Shown: in pieces, positions 38,288 through 49,300 of the stretch | How positions within the stretch are numbered: the first letter of the stretch is position 1 | How the letters are laid out: each line of letters starts with the position of its first letter | Source: a virus | Reading direction: 5' to 3' (one strand) | Length of the DNA: 54,225 nt | Virus record (IMG/VR): IMGVR_UViG_3300028840_001956 | Span: 1 to 54,225 of that record | Position numbers and translations under genes: made by a program | Notes under the pieces: generated by a model | Told to the model about the DNA's origin: nothing | What the model saw: only the letters and a program-made list of their open reading frames with translations | The model's database searches: none

Positions 38288-39370
38288 ATGGAAGGAATGT
38301 TTGACAACCAGATGGCTCCGGTAAAAAAACAGCCGAGTACAAATGCTGCCGTACCAATGAGTCCAAACTCAATACCGGCACCAAGTTCGTTCGGGGCAAT
38401 GCCGACCTATAATTGGTCTCAGGGACATGAGGACCAGAGGCTTGCCCAAAAGAACGTGACGAACCCAAATTCATTGCAGGTTAATAATCCTGATTATTGG
38501 GATATGAGTGGAAGCTCAAAGATCTATAAAAAACCTGACGGTAGTTTCGCAGATAACTCCAGAGACGAACAACCACCCAATGAAAACGTTGACTTCAATA
38601 TGGAAAACTGGATGAATGAGGTCAATAGGGATTGGGAGCGCAGTATGGCTGCCGAAGCGAGTCGCACAGCAGGATTCAATGCCGCAGAAGATAGACGCCT
38701 CGCGCAGATTCAGGCTGAAGAGGATGCGGCGTGGAATGCAGCAACTCAGGGCGGTAGCGGTGGAATGCGCGGTGGGTCTGCCGGTGGTGGTACTGGTGGA
38801 ACGGCTTACGGTGGACCTGTCTTCTCTTACCCTGAATATAATAGCCCTGGTGAATTCCAATTTGGCGCTTCCCTCGATCTTCCAGACTACGAGCCGCCTG
38901 AATATGATGATGACAGAGAGCGTGCCGTCAGAGAGGAATACATCCAAACCAATAAGGGCGCACTGAGTAAAGCGGCGCAGTCTGCAATTCTTGGTAGCGC
39001 CAATGTGAATAACCCTCAGGCAAGAGGGCAGATAATCAAGGCGGCCCTGGAAGGCTTCGGGGATGCGCTCGGACAGACGACTCTTGCCGGTAGTAAAGAG
39101 GGCCGCAGGACCGCAGAGAGAGAACAGGCCACGGAGACCGGCATTTATCAGGCAAAGTTTCAGATCGAAAGCCAGCAAGCCATGGCTAAATATGACAAAG
39201 AAATGAAAGAAGACATTATGAATTGGGAGTTGCAGATGCAGCAAGCAGACAGGGATTACAGCGAACAGCTTTCGAACTGGAACTCGATGCCCAATGATTA
39301 TAAAGCCGCTTCTATGCCTGGTGCCAATGTCAACAGGGGAACCGCAGGAAAGCCTACGAGGTACATATAA
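38288..39370 (+). CDS. internal virion / ejection protein-like
   Basis: 360 residues. N-terminus rich in Pro/Ser/Asn/Met; a helical centre ('ENWMNEVNRDWERSMAAEASRTAGFNAAEDRRLAQIQAEEDAAW'), a Gly-rich hinge (about 155-178), and a long helical tail ('SKAAQSAILGSANVNNPQARGQIIKAALEGFGDAL', 'KFQIESQQAMAKYDKEMKED'). This helical, Ala/Gln-rich make-up and the place before larger internal proteins suit T7 gp14/P22 gp7-like ejection proteins. One-base overlap with the next gene. Confidence 0.55.
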   Translation: MEGMFDNQMAPVKKQPSTNAAVPMSPNSIPAPSSFGAMPTYNWSQGHEDQRLAQKNVTNPNSLQVNNPDYWDMSGSSKIYKKPDGSFADNSRDEQPPNENVDFNMENWMNEVNRDWERSMAAEASRTAGFNAAEDRRLAQIQAEEDAAWNAATQGGSGGMRGGSAGGGTGGTAYGGPVFSYPEYNSPGEFQFGASLDLPDYEPPEYDDDRERAVREEYIQTNKGALSKAAQSAILGSANVNNPQARGQIIKAALEGFGDALGQTTLAGSKEGRRTAEREQATETGIYQAKFQIESQQAMAKYDKEMKEDIMNWELQMQQADRDYSEQLSNWNSMPNDYKAASMPGANVNRGTAGKPTRYI

Positions 39371-40344
39371 TGAGCCAGATAAAAGACTATCTCGAACAAG
39401 GGAGAGCCGGTAAGGTTTATGATCCTAACCAGGGGCTGTACATGGACCCTGCGTCCGGCAAGGCATTCGTGCCTACCTTTACGAACGTGCAGAATTCAAA
39501 CATCCAGGGCGAGGTTGAAAGTCAGATGGGCGGTGCCTCAAGGGTGCAGGCCGACCCATACCTTGTCAGCGATAAAGGCCAGGGTGCCATGCCTGGACCA
39601 CAGGAGCCAGCCGGACCACTGAAGCCAGATGGAAGAGACCCATGGGCAATGGCCCAGGAGCATACGAAGTCACCTGAGTTTAAAAACGAGGTGTACAGGG
39701 AAATGTTCGGTCGAGATCCTCAATCTGGATTCAGGGACGAAGCTGAACGTAACAGGTTTTATGCTGGCCTTAAGAGCGCCAGGAATATTATAGTTGACCG
39801 GCTCAAATGGCAGATCGACCGCAAGGACAGACAGGAGAAGGAGTCACTCAAGAGTGCCGCCAAGAAAATGAGCCACAAAGAAATGATGGACTCCATAATC
39901 GAGCTTAAGGAAAAATATAAAACCATGCAGGACGAAGACGCTGCCGGATGGGAAATGCGATATGGCGGTAAGAGTCCAGAGGATATGGCAAAGCAAGAAT
40001 TCCTTGACAATATAAAGCTTATGGAGTCCCTGTATTCTGACGTAGATAAAAAAGGCGGTTCAGGTATGCCTGGACGAGAGGAAAGCGGCGGCGCTATTGA
40101 TATGGGTAAGCCTGAGCCGGATTCACCTAAGATTGATTTTAGAAAGCTCGAACCTGGTGACGCTGCGAAGGCTTATTCGTGGGCAACAAAAAAAGCTCAG
40201 GAGACAGGTGCAGATCCAAAGGCCCTGCTGCGCGGGATGACACAAGCAGACCTTGACGAAGCAACCGGAAAGAAACCCGCCGAGAGCAAGGCTCCGGCTA
40301 ACAATAACAGCCTTAATGAGTATGATGATTTAGTAATGAGTTAA
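39370..40344 (+). CDS. internal virion protein-like, Lys/Asp-rich
   Basis: 324 residues, highly charged and helical in the middle ('LKWQIDRKDRQEKESLKSAAKKMSHKEMMDSIIELKEKYKTMQ'), with a disordered Gly/Pro/Ser C-terminal linker region ending 'EYDDLVMS'. Follows the ejection-like gene and precedes the giant polyvalent protein, which fits a third internal virion component. No enzymatic motif seen. Confidence 0.55.
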   Translation: MSQIKDYLEQGRAGKVYDPNQGLYMDPASGKAFVPTFTNVQNSNIQGEVESQMGGASRVQADPYLVSDKGQGAMPGPQEPAGPLKPDGRDPWAMAQEHTKSPEFKNEVYREMFGRDPQSGFRDEAERNRFYAGLKSARNIIVDRLKWQIDRKDRQEKESLKSAAKKMSHKEMMDSIIELKEKYKTMQDEDAAGWEMRYGGKSPEDMAKQEFLDNIKLMESLYSDVDKKGGSGMPGREESGGAIDMGKPEPDSPKIDFRKLEPGDAAKAYSWATKKAQETGADPKALLRGMTQADLDEATGKKPAESKAPANNNSLNEYDDLVMS

Positions 40345-40362
40345 AAAAGAGGAAATAAAAAA

Positions 40363-43300
40363 ATGGCAGACCCTAAGTACGGAGATTCAGCCATGCCGGT
40401 GAACCGTTTCAAATACGGTGACGACCTATCGGCATATAAGACTCAACCTTCACCCGCCGACGCTCCTGCGTCTTCAACCGGTGAAACGGTTGATCCTAAT
40501 TACAAACCAACAGTTTTTGAGAGTATGTCCAACGACCAGTTCATTGACTTTCTTGTGGACAAGGCAGGGCCTGAGATGGATTTCGAGATGCAATTCCAGA
40601 AGGCCAAGCATTTCACAGATAGCCACAGGGAGAGGTACGCAGCATATGAGTCACAGCCTCAGTGGAAGAAGGACGTAGCACGCTCTCAGGGTGTACAGGA
40701 CCTCTATAATATACTGCCAGAAGCCGGTGGCTTTAAGAAATTTATGGCCCTGGCCCAAGACATAAAGACCCGCATAACAGGCTCTGAGCAGGATAAATAT
40801 CTATCCGAATTATTTGACAAGACAAAGCACGAACAGCTTGGTGCCGCAGCTATCGCAGAACTTCAGGAAAAATACGACATAAAAGAATTCCCAGGGAAAG
40901 AGCCTGGAGATCTTATATTCGATCAAGCCGTCCACGAAGGATTTAAGCAGGTTCAGTCTGGATATGATTGGACAGCCAGATCGGTGCGAGACCTTATCGT
41001 CAAAGAGTTTGAGCAGGGTACCGCGACTGACGATCTAATATCTGAAGACGCCAAAGCTCAAATGAGAATTGGTGATGCCTATATGGATAAACTACTTGAT
41101 CCTACTCAAAGTTATCAAGAGAACACCTATCTCATGGGCAAAACGGAGAAGTTTATAAATGACTTCGTTCAGATGGGACCGCAGCTTCTCGGTCAGGTTG
41201 CCGCTGGCAGTATTGGCGGCTTCGCTGGTGGTGCGCTGTTTATGTTCCCTCAGATCTACGGAGCAAAATATCGCAGAGTCAGGGAACTCGGCGGGACCGT
41301 AGAGGATGCCGTGTTCTCCGGCCTTATAGATGGTGCCTTGCAGGGATCTCTTGAATCATTGAGCATGGGCTTCGCCCTGAGGGGTGTTCCTAAGAAATGG
41401 CTCGGTAATAGGTTTTTCAAGAGCGTAGCAGACAGGGTTGCAGCCGGTGGCTCAGAGATGGTTACTGAATATGTTCAATCATTCATTGACGATTTCACAG
41501 AGGCCATAGGTGATCCTGGATTTAAAGAAAAGTTTCAATCTAAAGATTGGGCCGGTAAGGTCAAATTAATAAAAGAAAGAATGGGGAGCGCCAGCGCCGC
41601 AGGCGTACACGAGGGCCTTGTGGCTGGTCTATGGGGGATGGTACTCGGTGGCGCTCATGCTGATTCAGAAGTTAGCAGACGCTTCGGAAAAGAAGTCGAT
41701 GCAAGGGTTCAGGAAAGAATGGGTACCGCCGTCTCAGAGGATATCCTATCAAGGGCGGGTAAGGTGGCAAAGGCTGTACCACAGGAAGTCAAGGTCAGTG
41801 CAGATGCCAGGGAGATCCTCGACAACGCCGTGACCATCGTCGAGGGAGAGACTGCCAAAGCTGAGACCGCAGAGCGAATGGCTGCGATGCCTACCGACAG
41901 GGCTATCGAGGCTCCAGAGGGACTCGGCCAGCCGATTGTAGAAGGCGAGCCTGTAATGGCCGCCACCGATGCCGGAATCGCAACAGAGGGAGAGCTTGAA
42001 GTAGAACCAGAGGCTGCCGCACCAATGGCCGCCCGGGAAAGATTTCCAGGAACCATTTGGGACCTGAAGGGCGCTGAGAAGCCTACACCAGGTGGACCGG
42101 TATTACCGCCAGAGATCGAGGCCCTTAAGGACACGGACCCTGATGCCTATCAATTAGCGGTTGATATAGCGAAGACCAAGGAGACACCAAAAACTAAAGA
42201 GGCTCCGGCACCAAAAGCCAAAGAGGCTCCGGCGCTACTGAAGGAAAAAGGAAAGCTGTCATCTCGCGATAAGATCGAGCGCCTATGGTCCAGGATCGAC
42301 GAAACCCAGCGCTCAAAGGTTAAGGATCTATACGACGGCAAGATCGGTGATATGGATGATTATACCACCTATCAGATGATGGCCGCAGATCTTGTCAGTA
42401 AGGGTGTTGATATAGCTGTGCAAAGTAGACCGACACTCGCTGAGTGGCGTGTTAATCCCCAGGTCCGTCCGGCTGGAGTTCAGAAGGGAATTGGCAAAAA
42501 AGTCTATATGCCTGGTGAAACCGGAAGGACCGCAAAACAGATTAATCGTGGCATAGATGTTGCATATGGGACCACCTTCGGAGAGGCCGCATATAACGAA
42601 GAGCTAAAACTCGCTGAGAGCCGTCAGGTTGAACGCAAGGTCGAAGGGAAGCCGGTAGCACCAAGAGAGGCGAGAACGTCTCGGAAACAAGCTCCTGTGA
42701 AGCGAGAACCGGCAAAAGAGGGCAAGACCAGCACCGCAATATTCGAGAAATTCGTGGCCAGGATATCGTCCAAGGGCGAGGCTAAGGAACTGAGGGGCAT
42801 AAAAGCCAGTGAAATCAAACAGGTAACTAAGCTCACCAAGGTCCAACAGGCTGTCAATCAGATTTCGATAGTACTATATGGTACTCCGGTTGCATATTAC
42901 AATACGAGCAACCCTGTCCTGGACGCTTCCAATGGATATTACATGGAAGGTGCCGGACAGCTTTTGAATGCGAAAAAGCCAGAGGGCGCTCTATTGGCCC
43001 TATTCGGCCATGAATCATGGCACGATATGTCGGTTAACGAGCCGGTGCTCGCTGCTGCCGTAAAGAAGATATTCTGGCAGAACGTCAATAAGCAGGAGTG
43101 GAAAGATTATATTGATACCCTGTCTGCTGCGAGATATGAAGTCGGGCTTGGTGACCTCGATGAAGCTGGCATGAAGGAAGAGTTTGAGGCCGACTTTATT
43201 TCATCTAAATGGGCAGACCCTGAGTTCCTGAACAAATTGATAGATGCCCTTAATAAGAAGAATCCTGGACTCGCACTTAACCTGTTTAATCTGTTAAATA

Positions 43301-46300
43301 AAGCCCTGGCAAAGATCAAGGCTGCTATCCAGGCAGAGCTATGGACATATCTCAGGAAGGATGTAGAGGCCGTCGAGAATGTGTTAATAGACTTCTACGT
43401 CAAGCTGTCCGAGAAGAATAAGGCCAAGATCCCACTCGCTGCCGTCGATGCCATTACGATAAAAATGTCCATTGATGTCGGCAAGGTTGAGGCTATCAGG
43501 ACTCCGGCCTCAATGCACACGCCGTCCGGAAAGATCTACGAGGGCGCTATGCACTCGGTCGCCTTCGAGAAGATGGAAGCTGAACACGGTGATGTCAACT
43601 ATGTCTTAGAGGTCGAAGACGGATACATGACCACGTTTGAGAGGTTCGTCGATAGGGACGAAGGCAACGCCATTGCTGAGAATGCTAACCAGGTATCAAA
43701 GGATCGAGAGAGATCTTATCTGATTTCAGAGGACTTGATAAAGGATATCTCGGACACATACATCATAGACGGTGACGGCCATATCGTCGCAATGGCCCAT
43801 GTTAAGGGTGACGACGCCGCACTTGGGATGATAGATGCAATAGTGAAGGGGCATGACAGCCTTCTCGCTTATGACTCTGATGGTCTTGGGGTGATAGCAG
43901 AGTCTCTCGGTTTCGAACTCGAAAGCGAGGTTGACGGTAGACAGATATATAAATACAAGGGAGAAATATACGATGCAAACATCATTGCGGGACGTTTTGC
44001 GGCTACTTGGAATAAAGACCTCAGGGCTGACGAACGCACAGCAACGCTACTTGACGCGATCACTGAGCAGGCTCGCACCGAAGGGTCCAGAGTGGTTGGC
44101 GGCAAACAAGGCAAAGCTGAAGAAAAGCTTATTGAGTACCTTAACAGGTCTTGGAAGAGCTACGCCGCTGGCGAAAAGGTAACCGGCACAACCGATGTTC
44201 CCACAAAGAATGTGAGGGTTAAGGGTGGCAAGTCTACAATGGCTATGATCCAGGTTTCCTCTCTTCGTGGTCGTGAGCAGGCTACGGCCAGGGGCGACAA
44301 ATATTTCGACCTTCTGTACTCGAAGGTTGAGGGATACGAGAGACCAACTGACTTTTGGGAAGTACCGACCTGGATGGCCCACGGAGCAAAGAGCTTCAAG
44401 AACGCTGACGCCTATATCGTCAGGAATGTAGAAGAGGCGAAGGCTTATCTGAGGAACTCTGGATATGAGTCGATCATGTTCTCGGCCATGGATGCCAATA
44501 AGCATTTTATTAAAGAGTTGGCCGGAAGCTTCTCCGGTGATATTATAATTGGGGGGTACGTTGATCCCGGCTACTTTGCTGGGATTAAAAATATCAAGTT
44601 CGCGGATAGCATGGAAGCTGCTGCGAAACTGTTAAAGGTGCCGTTTAAACAGGGCGTTGATTACCGCCAGTTTAAAGGCACCAGGGTTATCCCTCGCCTT
44701 GAGATGTCAAAAGGCTGCAAGCATAAATGTGCATTCTGTACAGTGCCAAAGAAAATTGAGATGGCCGATGATATTGCTGACCAGGTTAAATCCATGGCCG
44801 GTCTCGGGCATAAACTGATATATCTAAACGATAAGACCTTCGGGCAGGCCGAGAACTATAAGGACCTGGTGAAGATCAATGAGCAGGTGAAGGCGCAGAA
44901 CCCCGAATTTCAAGGGTTTATAATCCAGACCACCGCACCGGCATTTAACAAGATGGATGACGAGTTCATCAAAGAGTCCGGTATTAAATATGTTGAGCTT
45001 GGGATGGAATCGTTTAACGATGATATCCTTGAGAAAATAAATAAGCCGCACCGACAGAAACATATAGTCGAGGCCGCCGATAAGATTCGCAGGCTTGGTC
45101 TTAGATTCATACCTAACGTGATGGTAGGATTGGCAGGGGTTGACAAGAAAGGTGACCTCTGGACTGAGACCGCAGAGTCTTATCGAAATACCCTGACATT
45201 CCTGGAGCAAAACAAGGATATCATATCACACACAAACTCATACATTCTGGCTACCTACGAGGGAACCGAGACGGGCAAGCAACTCGGGACGGATAATGAG
45301 ATTGATGGTGATGAAAATGTGGTGCAGAAATCATGGCTCCAAAACCGAGAGCTACATGATATATTCTACCGAAGGCTTCTTGAATTCAGCGAGAGGCAGA
45401 TCGAACAGCCGGACGTCAAGGCTTCCATCCTCGTTGCCAGAAAGGAAGATCCGGTCGTGCTGCCTGGTGAGATTCAGGAAGACCCCGATACGGTGGATAT
45501 GGACCCAAGGGATATTGACGAAGAGTACGCATACGCAGCTATCAAAATGGTTCATTACCTTGAGCTTAAGTCACAGGCGTATAAGAAGATACCGGATGAT
45601 AAGCACGACGCCTTCTCGAAGCACTACCAAAAACAGACCGATAGCGAACTTGGTGTATATTCTGATAGGGTTATCGGCTACCTTAAGAGCGTTTATAAAG
45701 ATTGGCTCAGTCGCCATCGTGGTCCCGAGGGCTGGTTTAAAAGTATGTTCATGGAAGAATATGACTATGGCATGGAGCCTTCCCAATATTTTACCAATGA
45801 AAAGATTGGCTTCATCAAAATGGGTGACTTTTGGGAATTCGACGTATCCAAGGATATCATTGACGCCGTAGAGGAAAAGGCCACGAGGCCTTATGTTCCC
45901 CAGGAGCGTGATGAACTTATCGAATTCTTCAAGGACGAATTAGATATCGAACTTAGCGACCTCGCCCTGAAGGAGTACGATGACGATATGCTGCTTGATA
46001 AGGCAGAAGAAATGGTTTACAACAAATACCCTGCCTGGTACTTTTGGCCTGATACTGTCGAACTCTCTGATATCAAGGGTCTTCTGAACCTGGATGGCTG
46101 GGACTCGCCGTTCGGCAAGATCGTTAGAGAGGTCATGGAAACAAAGGGCTGGGAAGCATGGAGAGCAAACTTCCCGAGTATGGGTGCCACAGAGGTGCGT
46201 GTTGAAGAACAGTACAAACGCCTGAAGGACGCAAAGGACCAGGCAGCCAAAATGACGGCTATCTCCCTGGCCCTAAATGAATCCCATGTTTACGGCACTA

Positions 46301-49300
46301 TGTCTGAACACGCTGGCCTTGCCAATACAGAGCTTCAGGAAATTAATAACATAGCCGATGGTGTATACAAATTTGAGGATATGCTCCGGCGTCAGTATAA
46401 ACCTGGTGAGGGAGAGGCACAGCTTAAGCAATCCCTGGACCTGAAGAAGGCCCTGAGTGGAAAGGCCATTAAGGTCAAGGTGGCCGGTAAAACATATGTC
46501 GTAAATGAACAGCGCCAGAGTATCGAGAAGCTGCTTGAAATTACCGGTGGTGCTGCCAGCCTTAAAAAGTTCCTGACCGACAATGGCGTCGATAAGATTC
46601 AGGCCGGTCGTATCCAGGCCATTGCAAAGAGTATGGAAGAGTATCCGTTTCCTTCCCCCGAGGAGACCGCCACAGCGCTCCTGGCGTTCGATAAAAAGAA
46701 TCCCGATGTAAAGGGTTGGTATGATAATATCAGCTACCTGAGGACCGTATTTGAGAATGACGATGACCTGAATCTATTCATAGGATTGGCAATGCTTTCC
46801 CATACCAGCCGCAACAAAGGGACCCTGGCGAACATGGGCGAGTTTATTAAATTCAGGATGCTTCAACGGGCCGGACAGGTTGACAAGAAATCTAAGTTCG
46901 GCCTGGTAGATCAGGCTACGGTTGACAGGGTGCTGAGTGCCGAGAGCATTGACGAAATGTTCAACATTGATTTCACGGCTCTTCAGTTCAAGAAGGGCGA
47001 GGTCAAGGTAAAGGCTTTTGCTGAAACATTCGCCGCAATTATGCGAGATCCAGAATCCCGCAATGCTATCGAGTCCGTTGTTGATATATGGGTCGGCCGG
47101 TACTTCTTCCCGTCGAAGACGAGTGGGGGGGTTGTCGATACCAGCGATACCGTGATGGCTATGTCACCCGTGCAGCACCTTCTGGTGCAGCGTCACATGA
47201 GAGACACCGAGGCCATCATGACGGAGAAGTCCGGTATAACCTGGCACCCTGATATGGCCCAGGCTGTATTGTGGTTCTATATCCGCAAACAGTGGGAAGA
47301 TGTGAGGGGTGATAAGACGGGACAGAAGGGCTATACCTTCGACGAAACCCTGAACGTATATGCCGAGAGATGGTCCGGCGCTCTGGACCTCGATGACCGC
47401 CAGGTAGAGGCTTATATAAAATACAAACTCAGGGACCCTGACGTCAGGCACATTCTCGACCTGTATTCGCAGGACAAGGACCTGAACGTATTCGATATGG
47501 TTAAGGCTGACGAGCCTCTGATTCTACAGCTATTCGATGCTGCCAAGCTGCCGAAGGACTATGACATCTCAGGTAAAACGAGGCACCGAGTTGTAATAGA
47601 GACCAATAAAATATACGATGCTGACGCAGATCCTGACGGGCTGATTGACAAGGGCTTCGACCCTAATGATATCACGACCTTGATGGATTTCGAAAAAAGG
47701 CTACGAGACGCAGGTTGGGTCGGGCTGCGCTCTGGCGAGATGACCATCCTGTTAGAGCCTGTCAGAACTGAGGCTATGAAGACGGGCGCTCTCGCGATCA
47801 GTCCGATGGTATCTCCAGAGGTTGTCGAGATATTTAAAAACAACTTTCCTGATAAATACAGGAAGATGATAAGATACCAGAAATGGTACGATGACGGAAA
47901 TATAGAAGCTCTCGATAACGCCATGCGCTCAGAGCTTACAAGGGTGTTCGCTAACCCGCTTATTGATATCCGTAGTATTGGTCCGGCTGAAGGGCGCTGG
48001 TCCGGTGGCCGCGAATATGCTCCGAGAGTAGATCTTGATTATGCCAACATCGACATAGCCAAGGGGCTGCTGGCTCAGTTCCTAAAGGACAATGGTCAGT
48101 ATGAGGGCGTGCTATCCGAAAGGGTGTCCGGCTGGAATGATAAGCAACGACCGAAGGGTATAGCCAAGGACCAGGCACCGAGTATAATGCTGAAATTTAA
48201 GAAGCCGCTGACGGAAGAGCAAGTCTCCGAAATAGTCGAGACCCTTGATAACAGTGGCATACCTGGCTCCGTGTACTCTCAGGAGATAAACGCACTCACC
48301 ATTCATCACCTGAAATACAGACACAGGGAAAAGACAGTTGGTCCGGCGCTCATGCTCGATGGGAATATTATATACGGCACCAAGAAGGATGACGGTAAAC
48401 TTGACGCGAAAAGCTACGAAGGTCTGTACAAGAAGGCCGGAACGACATTTAAAAAACTGCGCGAGGCTGGTGGGGAGAAGGGCTTCATAACCAATTTTGG
48501 AAATTTTGTAAACAACCAAAAGGCCAAGGAATTAAAGGCTAACTTCGGTAAGGTGAAGCAGAAAGATGTCGATTTCCTGAAGTCCGTCATTGATGCTGTC
48601 AGGGCTATTCAGGCCAAGTTCAATGAATACGAGGGCCTTGGGCAGGTATGGTACAACCATCATATCCTCGAAAATAATTGGTTGAAAAACCGGAAGGGTC
48701 AGGAGTATGACAAGTCAATCGAAAAGGCGCGACAGGTATCAAGAAATATGGGACTTATCGCAGAGCCAAAAGTTGTCTCAGGGAAGTACCGCAAAGGTAC
48801 GGAACTATTTAAAGGACAGGAAGGGTACCGCATTGGCGAGGGGCGCAAGATCTCTTCGGAGTCGGTCAAACTCATTAAGGAATTCATTAAGGCAGAACCG
48901 ATAGAAGGGCTTATAGACGCTAATCAGGCCGCACAGTATCGCACCTGGATTGCCTCTGGTATCAACATAGGGCCTGCCAGGATGAAACAGCTTGAGAAAT
49001 TCGATGCCGGAGAAGTCAAGCCAATAGCCGGTGAGCAGGCCGGTCTATTCGCCAGCGTGCCGATGGACAGGGCTGCAGCGTATAAGGCTGGAGAGGCTTA
49101 CGCGAAGGCTCCCAACAATCTGCTTGGGTTTAGTAAAGATCCGTTTGTTCAGAAGGGTTTCTATGATCAGAACTATTCCTATATCGCAGAGGTAGAGGTC
49201 ACATATCCGAAGACCGACCTGGCTCCAGAAACAAAATGGAGAGATAAGATCAGGGGTCTCAATATGAAGCAGGCCCTCGAACGTGCGCGACGCAATTGGG

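Noticed and set aside
42180-42240. Repeated KEAPAPKAKEAP linker as a functional repeat
   Set aside because: Simple low-complexity linker of the polyvalent protein.
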